Assembly (NCBI RefSeq): GCF_010389155.1
Contig: NC_057763.1
Location: 2,942,475-3,006,474, forward strand
Source: Erigeron canadensis
Lineage: Eukaryota; Streptophyta; Magnoliopsida; Asterales; Asteraceae
Length of the DNA: 64,000 nt
Direction: 5' to 3'
Shown: positions 45,600 through 59,268 of the stretch, piece after piece
Position numbering within the stretch: position 1 is the stretch's first letter
Layout: each line of letters opens with the position of its first letter
Program-made: the position numbers and the translations under genes
Notes under the pieces: model-generated
The model's database searches: none
What the model was told of the DNA's origin: nothing
The model's input: only the letters and a program-made list of their open reading frames with translations

Positions 45600-46370
45600 G
45601 ATACGTTTGATCTCAACCATTACATCTATCTTATCTCTACTTTTTCACCTCACTTCCATTCCTTCCATTCATGTTTTCCTCCACCACTACCATCCGCCGG
45701 TGCTACCACCACCATCACCACCACCGATCATCTCTGACCACCGTCACCACCACCACCCTCTCCAGCCACAGTCGCTCTCTCTACTCATCTTCCTTTAGCG
45801 ACGCCAAGGCGGAGCCATGATAGTAAGGGTAGTGCTCGTACTGTATCACCCGTCGCACTATCTCTTGGATCCAGGCCATCAAATCCACACCATTCCCATA
45901 CGCATTCGACTTCCAACCCCATTATAAATGCCTTGAGGTTGACAACTGAGAGGGCGAAGCCCCCTTTAGCGGTGAAACCATTCGATTAAGGGCTACACCT
46001 ATACTATATCACAATTTCCGACAATGGTATTGGTATGGGGTAGGTAGCTATGGTGTTGCATTTTACTCACGGTGTGTTTGGCCGGCAACAATGGTGGCCG
46101 ACGCCGATACGCTCGTCATCAGAAAAAGAGACGACAGTCGTGGCGGTGGTGCCTGATCAGAGAGATATGACCGGAGACGGTGATGGTGGTGGAGGAAATG
46201 AAAAACGGGATTAGAAAGAAGGGGAGGAGAGATTGTAGATCGAAATTGAAATGAATAGTTGAGATTTGTTTTTCAAATTTTACCATTTTTTTGTTTTTAA
46301 ATGATCACAGCCGTAGATTTACAATAGATATATAGTGATGATTAACTTGTTACCGGCTCAAGGGTGTCTG
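45600..46370. mobile_element. Candidate fold-back element with CCACC-rich arms
   Basis: The left part (GATCTCAACCATT...TTCCTCCACCACTACCATC...GATCATCTCTGACC...CACAGTCG, 45610-45775) pairs inversely with 46130-46265. The middle is GC-richer than the surroundings (GGCGGAGCCATGATAG, GGCGAAGCCCCC) and could be captured host sequence. No target duplication was found, so this remains tentative. The open frame 45607-45798 is low-complexity Pro/His/Ser. Confidence 0.45.
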
Positions 46371-47902
46371 TAAACAACATTATTTATTTGTTTTCATACA
46401 CAATAATAAAAATTCCATTTGGAAAATCCAATTTTAGAATAAGGGGATGAGTTCTAAGAAACTTTAAACAAATATCTATCATGAAAAATAACTAAATTTT
46501 TGTCCATTGAATGTAATAACTTTCAAATGTTGTCTATTGTATGTATCCGAACAATCAAAAACTTACAAATGACAACTTAATGGTTGTCACATATACCTAA
46601 TACAATAACATGATTTGAAAGTTATTACATAACATAAGCACAACTTTATTTTTTTTTTTCACATTATAAATATTCGTTTAATGTTTGTTATATTTCAAGA
46701 TATTTATCCTTAAAATAAATTGTATTTGGGTCCAAAAATTTCATAAACCGAAACTCCTAAAGGCATTCGATATTAGATCCACCATGCTTGTATCATAAAA
46801 ATCAATGGGAGCCTATTTTGGACTAGTACTAATCCTTATGCAATATCCGAATTGCACATGTTATCTTGGACTAGCACTAATCTTATGTAAGATTTGAATT
46901 GTACATGTACAACTGAGAGCTTATTTTGACGAACGGGGATAAAAGGTTTTTATATGTTTCTTTTAAACAAAAAAAACCACATCTAATGTGATGTAACGTA
47001 CGTAGTGAAGACTGAAGACTACTAACTGGTGTCCCACGACTTGTGGAAAGCCCTATAGAGATCGACCTAAATTCTTAAGGTGTGTTTGAGTTGTATGATT
47101 AAGAATAAAAATAAGAGTTTCAATTCTTTTGAAGCTGTTTGGTTTTTAATTCTTGGTTTTAGTTATCAAAGCAAAGCATATTCCAATCCCATACTAGCGA
47201 CTAGGTTTACAAAATGATTTTCATCCATACTATTAGTAAACTCATACCTAAAATGATTTAGGTTAATTTTCCAAACACCTTCTAAATAATACAACTAAAT
47301 GTTGTTAGACAAATATCATACAATCAAGGATGGCAACGGGTGGAAAAAATCCGTAATCCGTGAATACCCATCCGTCATGTACGGGTAATTTCAATAGATT
47401 TTACCCGTGGATACATAACGGATATAATTATGTGCCCGTTTGCGGGTCGTGGACAGGTAAATGAGTATAATGAATCCGCCATGGATAAATTCGTACCGCA
47501 AACCCATGATACCTATGTAAGGGGCAAGGGTGTAGAGCCGATTTACCAACTTTTGGCAAAGTTACAACCAATCAAATTCCAACACATGGACTTTGTAAAA
47601 TATAGCCAAAAGAAGCCAAAATCTACCAAATATAAAGGTGTAGAAGGAAAAGTAAACTGATCGGCTCTTTCTATATCTATATCAATTTTTGGCAACATTA
47701 ACCAATCAAATTCCCACAAACACATGGTCCCATACACCCCAATGTTCACATTTATCGGCCAAAACTAGTCGATGTACTTTGCTAAAACTTGCCGATTAAA
47801 CTTGTTGATACTAGCCGATGCATGTGCTATAAGATTGCCAAGAAGCTGATGGTAGCTGATGCTTTTTGTCAATACGTTTTGCCGACTACACCTTTGCTCC
47901 TT
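46371..47902. other. Intergenic sequence, target region of the copia insertion
   Basis: Contains a near-tandem pair near 46817-46912 (GGACTAGTACTAATCC/GGACTAGCACTAATC), ACGGGTGG...CCCGTTTGCGGG repeats (47335-47455) and phrases CCAATCAAATTCC at about 47568 and 47700. A frame at 47430-47660 is not recognised as a protein. Confidence 0.4.
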
Positions 47903-47907
47903 ATAAG

Positions 47908-48607
47908 TGTTGGGTTGTATAACTAATTATCACAACAAATCACAAAGCACGCAATGGAAGACAAGATCTATGCAGTTTAATTAATTAACCAAAGTATAGA
48001 ATTTGTACCTTATAATGGAGAGATTGAAGATAAGAACAAGGTTTAAATTAACCTCTCTACGATTGCACATTCAACGTTGGAACATATGTATGCTAGTACT
48101 TGATCACGAACCGAACAACCCTTTGTTTTTTTGCTCTTGAATTTCGACCCAAACAAAAACCAAAAACCCTTTGTTTTTCTTGTGGTAGTCGACCGAAGCA
48201 AGAGAGAGAGAGAGAAGAGATTTTTAGGGTTTTAGAAAACCTAATTAATTGTGTGTGAAAAACAATTAACCTAGGCTTCTATTTATAGGCTTAGGAAACT
48301 TAATGGCCAAGTTTAAGGGTTTTGGAGCCCTTGGTCGACCGTCCCCCCCCCCCCCCCCCCCCCCCCGCCCCCAGAACATTCTAGAGGGGTTTCCTAATTC
48401 CAACTCTTCTCTGTTAAGTCCGTTAGTTAAGTACCGTTAACTTTTAACTCTTTTAACGAACCCCCGTTAGTTTTTCGTGATCAAATTAATTAATAAATTA
48501 CATTTAATATATTAATCAATTTATAGTTACATTCACGTTGAGGTGTGACCCCGTAGGCTTAAATACTTTTCGGACATACGTTCATTTTAGGTGATCATAT
48601 TCCAACA
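47908..48607 (-). repeat. Copia 3' LTR (left), with a 24-C run
   Basis: 700 bp, ends TG...CA. It contains an uninterrupted run of 24 C at 48343-48366, where the other LTR has TCCCCG at about 55591. Confidence 0.92.
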
Positions 48608-49465
48608 GCTCCCACTTGAGCTCATAACGAATGAAGGTAATAACATTGGTAAGCATCTAGCAACACGCCAATGCTCCCGAAAACATTTAAGTACTGTTTA
48701 AATGGTTAAGGCATTTATTATCCCTTTGTTCAGATACCTTTGTTAAATATGAATATGGATCGAGATCATTTCATAATTTAACGATTATGTTTCTCATTCT
48801 ATAACTAATTAATGATTACCAAATATAATCGAGAACTATCTGGATTCATTTGGGTACGGCCATGCAAATATCTTTAATTAGTCCTAATGAGGGCGCCAAA
48901 CGGTATCATACTTCAATTTCAAATTGAAGGAACAAATCCTATATTGACTACACGTGTCAGTCATCATATTTCACGACGCTTTCTGAAAATAGCCCTTTAT
49001 GTACCCCCTTATTCAGGTGAGTTAGAACTATATCTAGTAAGTGCGATTCATACATGCTGACCTACTTGTATCTCAAGTCAAAGGATCAATAAAAGTAACC
49101 ATTTGCGAATTTCACTTAATGACGATGATCCATAAAGCGATAATTTGTTAGTGGGGTAGTCCGATATGCATCCGCTATGGATATCATGTGAGTTTGGTGG
49201 GATCCATCCATTACATATTCCAAAAATATAATCAATCACTCACATTTGTCTTTGTTTAATTATATTCCCATATAATTAATCGACAATGGACACTTTAGAA
49301 TATTCAATTATATATAAAATATTAAATGAAATATTCAAGGATTTAAACATGCAAATATAGGACCCAATTTAATATTGAATGAAATCAAACATATCAAGTA
49401 CTTTATTTCATTACGAAAAATATAAATTGTTTAACATCCCTTATCCAAATACTAAAACAACAAAT

Positions 49466-52400
49466 TTACATGAAATAACTAGCTAATTTAAGTCCTATGC
49501 CATCGGCATGCCTTTCAAGCTTGGGCCTAGACAAAGCTTTTGTGAAAGGATCAGCTAAGTTAAAATCTGTGTGAACTTTGAGTAAATTGATCTCTCCTTG
49601 TTCGATATGCTCTCGAACATAGTGATATCGTCTAGCATAATGTCTGGCACCTTTCTGAACTCCGGGTTCGTTGGCAATGATTAATGCACCGGTATTATCA
49701 CAGTACAAATCAGTAGGTAATTCATTTGAGGGGATCACGTCGAGCCCGCTAATGAACTTCCTTATACAGACTGCTTCCATTGCGGCTTCTGAGGAGGCAA
49801 TGTACTCAGACTCTGTTGCAGACATGGCGACTGTGGTTTGCTTCTTGCTTTTCCAGTCCACAACTCCTCCATTTAAAATGAAGACGAATCCTGATTGAGA
49901 CTTCGTGTCATCTTTATCAGTTTGAAATCCAGCATCACAGTATCTGGTCACTTTGAGCTCTAAGTCTGGATTTCCTCCATACACCAAAAATATATCTTTA
50001 GTAGCTCGTAGGTACTTCAGAATATTTTTAACTGCAATCCAATGGCTTTCACCAGGATTCTGTTGATATCGGCTTATGATGTTTTGCGCGAACACCACAT
50101 TGGGTCTAGTGCATCTAACCGCATACATAATAGATCCTACAGCCGAAGCATAAGGAATTCTACTCATACGCTCCACCTCATTAGGCGTAGAAGCACCTTG
50201 TTTGACAGATAAACTAAGTCTTTCTTGCATAGGTATAGACCCACGCTTAGAGTTCTCCATTTTGAATCGCTTCAAGATCTTATCAATATAAGCACTCTGA
50301 CTTAGTCCAATTAATCGCTTTGATCTATCTCGATAGATTTTGATTCCAAGAATAAATGCCGCTTCTCCTAGATCTTTCATGGCAAAACACTTTCCAAGAT
50401 GGGATTTAACATCTTGCAACATTGGAATGTGTTTTCCTATGATTAATATGTCATCGACATACAAGACAAGGAAAGTAACATTACTCCCACTAGCTTTGCG
50501 ATATACACATGGCTCATCGGGATTTTGAACGAAACCAAACTTTTTGATTTCTTCATCAAACCGTTTATTCCAACTTCTTGATGCTTGCTTTAGTCCATAA
50601 ATGGACCTTTGAAGCTTGCATACTTTGTTGGGAAGTTTCGGATCAATAAAACCTTCCGGTTGATCCATATAGACTTCTTCATCCAAGTAACCATTTAAGA
50701 AGGCAGTCTTAACATCCATTTGCCATATCTCAAAGTCATAGTACGCTGCTATGGCTAAGAGAATCCTAATAGCTCTAATCCCCGCAACTGGAGAAAAGGT
50801 TTCTTCATAATCAACACCGAAACGTTGAATATAACCTTTCGTCACGAGACGAGCTTTATAGGTGTGTACATTTCCATCCATGTCCGTCTTTTTCTTGAAG
50901 ATCCACTTACACCCAACAGTCTGAGCATTTTGTGGAAGATCAACCAAGCTCCAGACTTGATTGTCTTTCATGGATTTCATTTCCACCTTCGTAGCTTCAA
51001 GCCATTTGTCAGATTCAGGATCTGATAATGCAGCTTCGAAATTCGGAGGCTCATCGAGATCTCCAACAACGTCTTCTTCTACCATCAGACATAGTCTTTC
51101 AGTAAGACGTCTTGTCCTTTCAGACCTACGAAGTGGAATCGCTTCATTATCATCGACTTGAGGTTCATCACTTTGAACATTCCCCCCCCCCCCAAGTTGA
51201 TGATTGCTAGTATCTTCAGAAGGTGACCCATCTTCCCCTTGAATCTCATCAAGTTCTACAATCCTCCCACTGTACTCTTGAACTAACTTCTTTTCAAAGA
51301 ACTCAGTATATCAAGCAACACGAACAGTGTTTTTGGCGGGATCATAGAAGTCGTAACCCATCGTTTCCTTAGGGTATCCGACAAAGATGCACTTAGTAGT
51401 TTTGGGTTCAAGTTTGTCAGGCGTATCGCGCTTCACAAGTGCCTCACATCCGCAGACTCTTAAGTAAGACAAATTAGGGACATCACCATGCCATAATTCG
51501 TACGGTGTCTTGTCAACCTTCTTAGTTGGAACCATATTGATAATGCATACAGCAGTCTCTAGAGCATAATCTCAAAACGAAAAATGGGAGAGTTGTACAG
51601 GTCATCATTGATCTCACCATGTCTAGCAAGGTTCGATTTCTCCTTTCAGACACTCCATTATGCTGAGGAGTGTATGGAGGAGTAAGCTGTTGGACAATCC
51701 ACATGCTTTAAAATAATCCTTAAACTCTTGGCTTAAGTATTCACCACCTCGATCCGAACGAAGAATCTTGATGGTTTTACCGAGTTGATTTTCAACTTCA
51801 TTCTTAAACTCTTTGAATGTTTCAAAGACTTCATGTTTATGTTTAAGCAAGTAAACATAACCATAACGACTGAAATCATCTGTAAAAGTAATGAAGTAGC
51901 TAGCTCCTTTTCTTGACACATGTCTAAATGGGCCACAAACATCGGTATGAATGAGTCCAAGAAGATCTTTAGCGCTTTCTGGCAAATGCTTAAAGGGTTT
52001 TCGTGTCATCTTGCCGGAAACACATGACTCGCATTTATCAAATGATTCATCATTCAATTTTAAGATCCCTTCACGTTGAAGTCTTTCAATGCGGTTTTTG
52101 CCAATGTGTGCAAGACGACAGTGCCAAAGATAGGTGGAGTCCAAGTCAGTCTTGGCTCTTTTGCTAACATTATACACTGAATTATTTGAAAGACAATCAC
52201 GCATATCAATTTCATAAATACCATTAAAAGCAATAGCATCAAAATAATGAACATTATTTTTAGAAACTGAAATACCAATATCATTAAAAACATTAATGAA
52301 TCCGTTGTCTTTCAACAAAGAAACTGAAATAACACCTCTAGTAATAGAAGGTGCATAATGACAATTGTCTAAAACAATAATTAAACCGGAAGGAGGAACT

Positions 52401-53482
52401 AAATGAAATTCTCCAATTGCTTCAACAGCTGCTGGTAGACCATTACCCACTATCAACTGCAAAGCTCCGGGCTTCAGTTTCCTCCTTTTCCTAAGCCCCT
52501 GTAATTTAGTACAGATGTGAGTTCCACATCCAGTGTCATAAACCCACGATTTACGCTTAGTTAAGGAAAATAATTCAATTGTGAAGATACCTGAAGTACT
52601 AGCGCCGCTAGTATTCTTCTTCTTCGAGTTCAACTTGGCAAGATACTTAGGACAATTCCTCTTCCAGTGCCCGACTTCATTACAATGATGACAGCTCTGG
52701 CCTTTAGCCGGATGCTCTTTCTTAGCTGGAGGAGTCTTCTTTGGCTTGGAAGGGTTTGCAACTTGCTTGCCCTTTCCATTGCCATCAGCTTTGCCTCTAG
52801 CTCTTCGCGATCTTTTAGCTTTTTGGATCCGACCCCCTTTGATCATAAGAACATTAGAGTCATTGGCCTTTTTAGGAATCTTCTTCTCAAATTCAATGAG
52901 CATAGCATGGAGTTCATTAACACTCTTTCTCATAGAGTGCATGTTATAGTTTTGCACAAAACTCTCAAATTCATTTGGAAGAGATTTGAGAATCATGCCA
53001 ACTTTAACATCTTTATGATAAGCATACTCCATTGATTCCATCTTGTCAAAAATGCTCTTCATCTTGAGCACATGACTGCTAACCGGCTTTCTAGATTCAA
53101 GTTTCATGTCATGGAGTTCCATGACATTGTCGAAAAGTTCCACTCCAGCTTGTTTCTCATATAAAGATTTCAACTCGCTGATCATATCATATGGAGTGTA
53201 AAGTTCGAATTGTTTCTGTAGCTCAAGAGACATGCTCGCAAGCATCAAACAACAAACTTCATTGAATCTAGTGTACTGAATTCTATAGTCAGCTTTTTCA
53301 GCTGCTGTAGCAGTTTCAGCCGGTTCATTAGGCCATTGTTTTTCAATGACATCCATACGTTCTTCAACTCGCAGAACAATTCGTAGTTGACAAAACCAGT
53401 CATTGAAATTTGATCCAATAAGCTTTTCTCTTTCAAACATTTGCCGAAAAGCATTAGTGTTTGTGGAGGGATTCATCGCCAT
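49466..53482 (-). pseudogene. Copia gag-pol, broken by two frameshifts and one nonsense codon
   Basis: The polyprotein starts at 53482 (minus). Gag is followed by the zinc knuckle CHHCNEVGHWKRNC and the protease motif YDTGCGTH. The integrase has a zinc-binding head (LWHCRLAHIG, CESCVSGK), TDVCGPF and SDRGGEYL, and PQHNGVSERRNR. Then come reverse transcriptase (MDVKTAFLNG, YVDDILI) and RNase H (SATESEYIA, DNTGALIIANEP), ending at 49466. One base is lost near 51700 and the frame returns near 51540, so about 50 codons of integrase are shifted. A TGA at 51311-51313 ends the frame again. Downstream of the TGA it is open to the end, with a run of 12 G (51182-51193 as C) that keeps frame as four glycines. 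Not translatable as one polyprotein. Confidence 0.93.
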
Positions 53483-55154
53483 CTACAAAACAAATTAAGT
53501 TTAAAAATCAGTATTTTCGATAATCAATCCTTAAGAAATTAATTACCCAAATGTTTATAGAATAAACAATTAATTTCATCAAGGCTAGGATCCAATTGAC
53601 ATGCAACCATTTCATCAGTTGATCTGCTAGAAATAATTGCACTCAAAAGGTAAGTGACGATCAGTAATTGCATTACAAGTGCAATTCCTAGAAAAGTATG
53701 GGACCTACATAAGACACTCGATTCATCAAGCGATCTTTTGTAGTCATGTTTTGTCCCATCTTTTGCCACGGGTCAAGGTCTCACCGCTTAACTCGCTTTA
53801 AGTCGTCCAACTAAGAACGTGCAAAATTGACCACCACTGTGTACCAGTGAATGGGTTTTGCCATGCAATCGTCATTTCACCACTGTGTACCAGTGAGTAA
53901 AACAACGACCCCATGTGTCCTTGACAAATTGGATGGCAATGACTTAAGTTTATTGGGTCATACAATTTGATATGTGATCAAAAAGTTATGTTTAGAAGAT
54001 TCATGCATATCTTCTAAACATAATATTTAATAAAATTATTTGTATAGTCTTAGCAACACAAAAGAGCTCGGTAGCTCCATTTGAATGCACAAAGAAGCGC
54101 AAGGGCAAAGGTATGCGATAAACGCGATTTAAAAACCCGCCCTTTTAAAAGGCTAGCGCACTCCGGCTTATACCTCTCTTAGAGTTTGTTCAAATGGGTG
54201 AGCCGGTGTATCTCAAGGTTGTAGGACTCCAATTTTATCAAAAAATCTCTTATTTCGATATTGCTTAGTCAAGTTTATCTTTTCTCAAACCAATTTTACA
54301 TCACAATTTATATCTCAATAAATATGCAAAATTATAAACTATAACTATTAAGCATGCAACGAGTTATGGTAGGCCACCTAAACATGTCACTATGGTTTAT
54401 TTATGTCTAATCCGGCTCCCCCTTCAAAGAAGAGGACCACATACATCAAGTTGCCTTGATTGCGTAAGCCTTAAACATGTACATCACAAACAATTATCAT
54501 ATAATCACATAGTTAGCTTTCTAGAAATTCCAGTAGCTTCATGACCTGTTTAGACCTGTTTCTGGTCCGATTCAGATTTCGACCAAAACTACAAAGTTTT
54601 AGCCCTATGTGTTGAATCTACAGTTCAAAGCACGACCTTTAACTCATTACTGATTAAAAGATATGAATTTTTTAGTAAACTGTCGCAAAACAGAAAGTTT
54701 ATATGAAAAATTCACATTGTCACACAATTAATTATACAATCATCTAGCATAATTAACCCTAATGATCAAGATTTCATATTAATATATCTAAGTAAGAATC
54801 ATGAATGATTTGCATGAAAAATTCATGATTTTTACTTGTTTTTAACAATTAAAATTAAAGGTATAACACATAATTATATACAATTTATCACATAAACATG
54901 TAATTAAATCAAAACTTGGATTAGGAACCCTAAAAAAAACTCTTTTTTATTTATTTTCTGGAAAATTTCGATCCATATATATAGATATATATTTAAAACT
55001 TTTTTCATATTTAAATAATGTAATTAAATTACAAAATCAATTTAACAATATATATATATATAATCGAAATTATTTAAATCAAGAACCCTAACCCCCCTTC
55101 AAGTTTTGATCTTTTGGTAATAAAAAAACATACATAGTAGGCTCGTGATACCAC
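53483..55154 (-). other. Copia leader between the 5' LTR and gag
   Basis: Non-coding, about 1.67 kb. It contains a direct repeat ACCACTGTGTACCAGTGA (53832-53849 and 53879-53896) and long AT-rich tracts. The frame at 53539-53769 has no known domain. Confidence 0.6.
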
Positions 55155-55836
55155 TGTTGGGTTTTAAAACTAATTATCACAACAAATCACAAAGCACGCA
55201 ACGGAAGACAAGATCTATGCAGTTTAATTAATTAACCAAAGTATGGAATTTGTACCTTATAATGGAGAGATTGAAGATAAGAACAAAGTTTAAATTAACC
55301 TCTCTACGATTGCACACTCAACGTTGGAACGTATGTATGCTAGTACTTGATCACGAACCGAACAACCCTTTGTTTTTTTGCTCTTGAATTTCGACCCAAA
55401 CAAAAACCAAAAACCCTTTGTTTTTCTTGTGGTAGTCGACCGAAGCAAGAGAGAGAGAGAGAGAAGAGATTTTTAGGGTTTTAGAAAACCTAATTAATTG
55501 TGTGTGAAAAACAATTAACCTAAGCTTCTATTTATAGGCTTAGGAAACTTAATGGCCAAGTTTAAGGGTTTTGGAGCCCTTGGTCGACCGTCCCCGCCCC
55601 CAGAACATTCTAGAGGGGTTTCCTAATTCCAACTCTTCTCTGTTAAGTCCGTTAGTTAAGTACCGTTAACTTTTAACTCTTTTAACGAACCCCCGTTAGT
55701 TTTTCGTGATCAAATTAATTAATAAATTACATTTAATATATTAATCAATTTATAGTTACATTCACATTGAAGTGTGACCCCGTAGGTTTAAATACTTTTT
55801 GGACATACGTTCATTTTACGTGATAATATTCCAACA
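55155..55836 (-). repeat. Copia 5' LTR (right)
   Basis: 682 bp, ends TG...CA, near identical to the other LTR apart from the C run and scattered substitutions. Confidence 0.93.
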
Positions 55837-55841
55837 ATAAG

Positions 55842-57870
55842 AGACCCGTGGATATATCCATAAGATACCGCCAAACCCGCCTAGTGTTATTTAATATTAC
55901 ATATAAATTATATTATATTTGTGATATCTAATAGTAAAATTTATATTCATTGGAAATCAAATCTTTTACACTTAAAACTAAAAGCTTGTTGGCAACTATA
56001 GAGTATCATTCGTATATATATTGTACTTTTTTTCAGATAGATTTTACTTTTAATTTTCTTTTTCGGAATGCTATTAAAAATTGATCAATTTATATTTTCT
56101 TTTCATTCAAAAAAACATGGGTTAGTGATTTTATCCTGCTAGATTTCTTTTTCTAACTCGATAGTTGTTTACGTATATGCATATTTTTTACGGAGTATTT
56201 TTTTTGGTAAATAGTCATACTCTATATTATAATGTGTTAACTGAGGACTATCCGTGAGCTATAACCGCGGATCATCGATATGTGTAAGATATTTAACCTG
56301 TTGTTGGATACCCGTGAATTGACGGATTAAAAAAATTTATTGCAGACTTGGGAATGGAAAAGAGGTATCCACACCGTTATCAGCGGGTGTCATCCCTATA
56401 ATCAAATTGCTTATAAAGTTTTCCATATTAATATGACATATGATATGAAACAACTTTCATTAAACTTCATGATATTTTCATGTTGTATGCAACATAATTG
56501 TGATACAATATTCGATATACTATCAATTTCCATAAACAAACAAAATTATATCACATACAAATACTTTTTAAATCATATGTAATTAAAACACTATGAATTT
56601 CATGTTACATTATTTCAAATGATACACCCGCGATCAATTTTATGTTGAAGACTATATAATTTAGGTTTTGAATTACAAAAATGGAGTAAATTAAATTAGA
56701 ACATAATATAATGTTGGGGCCTTAACTTGTGAATTGTGGTGAATATTAGTAGTTGGGAAGGTTGCAGATTGTTTTGGGAAATAGGAAAATGTTTTTTTTT
56801 TTTTTTTTAAATGTAACTTTTATTTACAAATCGCCAAACTACCACAAATTGTGGAGTGGCATGTATACAAACACTAAAATTACAATTATGCATTAAAGAG
56901 ATTTACTATGCTATTCACTTAAATTTAGTGATTAGTGTTAACCATTTCGTGTTCTGGAGACATAATCCCAATAAAAGATTTACTATAATTGTGTTACTTC
57001 CTAATATATTGAAGTTTTCAAAGCTTGGTCGGATGGTATTTAGTTTTTTACACTCTTGCCTTTCATAAAAGAAGAAAAAAATGAACGCTTTAATTTTTGA
57101 ACCGCAATTTACAAAAAATAGGTCACTAGCAAACCACTAAAAAACCCAAGAGTTTAACGAAGTTATAATTACAAAAGAACTTCCATACGAATACGGGGTA
57201 CAAAAGACTAAGTGATACCTAGATTAACAACAAAGACAAAATCATAGATATATCTTGAGGTTTGGGCTACAAGGATTACAATAAGGATAAAAAAAACTAA
57301 TAACAATTACAGACAAATAAAAGAAAAACCCTCACTAAATGGAGGCGGAGCCACTGGTTTCACTATGAGAGTTTTTGATGTAATCCTTGTCATACAAGCC
57401 CCAATGAATGTTGAACAAAAGACAAGGAGTGGGGATTTGAACGTTTATATCTAACTATATGGGTTCTCGTGCAATGTGGTAGTGGTGGAAAAGGCGTCTG
57501 GTGGTGACGACGGACAACGTAAACTATTGATGTAAATGTAATTGATGTATAAGAAGCGGTGTATATATTTTAGAGGTTGAAGAAAAAATGTTATATAATA
57601 TTTAATTAAGGGTATTTGTGGTACTGGTACCCTAATAAAGAAATAAAAAAAATACGATAGAAAGACATACGTAATTAGATGTTTCATATATCCTTTGAAA
57701 AGAGTCAGGATTAATTTAACAATCATTCTCAGAAAAAAAAAAACTTTACAAGCATATTATTATAAATAACTACAAATTCATTTTTGAAATTTCACAAAAT
57801 ACAATGTAATGGTTTGTACAGGTAATAAATTTTTGTGGTAAATTTGAAAATTTAAAATAGTTTAGGCGGA
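55842..57870. other. Intergenic AT-rich region
   Basis: The right-hand continuation of the copia target (GACCCGTGGATATATCC) is followed by AT-rich sequence with a T17 run near 56791. A sequence GGGGATTTGAACG at about 57431 resembles an inverted B box but has no partner A box. No gene. Confidence 0.45.
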
Positions 57871-57931
57871 TTATATATTGAGTAATGCTACAGACTGACT
57901 TTTTACAAAACTTTTTTACAAACTGACATGG

Positions 57932-59118
57932 CTACCTGATAAATCATAATTGGATATATATTAAATGGTCTAAGTATTATTATATAGATTAATTTTTTAT
58001 TAGAATAAATCTACTTTGATGTATGTTATGTGTATTTTAGGTTTGAAGTAAATCATCAAAATATGCATAAATTGTTGAGCAAGTAAAATGACTTTATGTC
58101 CTGTGCAAATGATCAAATGACAGATTAAAAATGGAAGATGTTGCTGTTGACTTTTACCATCAAAAGTCAATGTCTTTGTGTTTATAATTTGGAATTTTGG
58201 GACTAGCTTTTTACGGATGAGACAAAAAAAAGAAATTAGAGTTTTACATTAGTTTTGGGCTTAACTGCGAATGGACTACATCATCAAAACAAAAAGCCCA
58301 TCAATTGGTTTTCTATTTATGTCGGCTAGATTGCACGTGGGGATCAAGAAAGCAACTATATATATATTTTTAAGAGATTGAGTTCGAAAAAAAAACACAA
58401 TTTAGTCGACAGATACATCTCTTTTTGGGGAATTTTTAAGAGATTAATTTCGAGGGATTCTAAAAGTCGACACTTTGGCTGCGGACGAATTGAAAGACGA
58501 GCAGATGGAGCAATTCACATCAACTATTCTTGATTTGAAGATAATAATGTCCGACTAAGGTTTTTACTATCTTTCCCGATTTAATTTTATTTGATAAACT
58601 TTACTTTCATTTGCGTAAACATTGTTCTTTTTGGTTTATAATTCTAATTGAGTATTTATTCACTATTATTTGATTTGGATTTTCGTAAGACAACTTATTG
58701 CGAGTTAATGATTTGTGCCGAGTCCACCTAGCTTAGAGATTAAGACAAGTCATATAATTAACATAGGTTGTGCCCAAAACTGTTCTTGTCAAGTAATAAA
58801 ATTATGTCTATGTAATTTAGAATAAATACTCGGTAAAGTTTATTAGGTAAATTAACGAAACTTTTGGGATTCGGGAGGGATACACTTTTTATTATTGTTT
58901 ACAAAGTTCTCTTTTTAATTTTGTCTTGTTTAATTAATTTAAGTTTAACTATTTTGTTAATTAAATTTAGTTTTCTTTTTATTTTCAAAATCAAACAAAA
59001 ATTGTTAAAACTTGACTATAACCACAGACGCTCCTCGTGGGAACGATATCCACTTCCCCTATCTAGTATAAGGTATTTAGGTTTATTTTTGATTGATACT
59101 TCGACGTCGATCACTACC
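57932..59118. mobile_element. Solo LTR inserted into the left TIR of the MULE
   Basis: The target duplication CTACC is at 57932-57936 and 59114-59118. The element 57937-59113 (1177 bp) starts TGATAAATC and ends CGATCA, the TG...CA ends of an LTR. It contains GCTCCTCGTGGGAACGATATCC, a phrase common in plant gypsy LTRs. No internal region is present, so it is a solo LTR left by recombination between two LTRs. Confidence 0.85.
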
Positions 59119-59268
59119 CACCTGGCCCATCCATGTCATTCCCTATTTTACTTAAACAAGGTTAATTAACCTAGGTTAAATAAATTCACCTTAATTAATA
59201 TTGTTTCTCCCTCCATAATATCAACATAATCTTCTCTTCCGTCTACACCAAAAAAACTGCTTCTCAAC

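Larger units (their letters stand above)
47903..55841 (-). mobile_element. Full-length Ty1/copia LTR retrotransposon
   Basis: The target duplication ATAAG is at 47903-47907 and 55837-55841. The element is 47908-55836 (7929 bp), coding on the minus strand. The LTRs are 47908-48607 and 55155-55836, both TGTTGG...CCAACA. Next to the 5' LTR (the right one) the minus strand reads TGGTATCACGAGC, close to the initiator-tRNA-Met primer site. Next to the other LTR it reads CTCAAGTGGGAGC, a fitting polypurine tract. Domain order gag, protease, integrase, RT, RNase H defines copia. LTRs differ at about 14 positions by eye (about 2%) plus the poly-C run, so the insertion is fairly recent. It has a long untranslated leader (about 1.6 kb) and is not autonomous because gag-pol is broken. 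Confidence 0.95.

Noticed and set aside
47430..47660. 76-residue frame in the copia target region
   Set aside because: It spans repeated ACGGGTA phrases, has no domain and lacks a promoter.
48343..48366. 24-C run as a functional i-motif or G-quadruplex
   Set aside because: The other LTR has only four C there, so slippage or a base-calling problem is a better explanation.
57425..57440. GGGATTTGAACG as the B box of another SINE
   Set aside because: No A box at the right distance, no tail and no target duplication.
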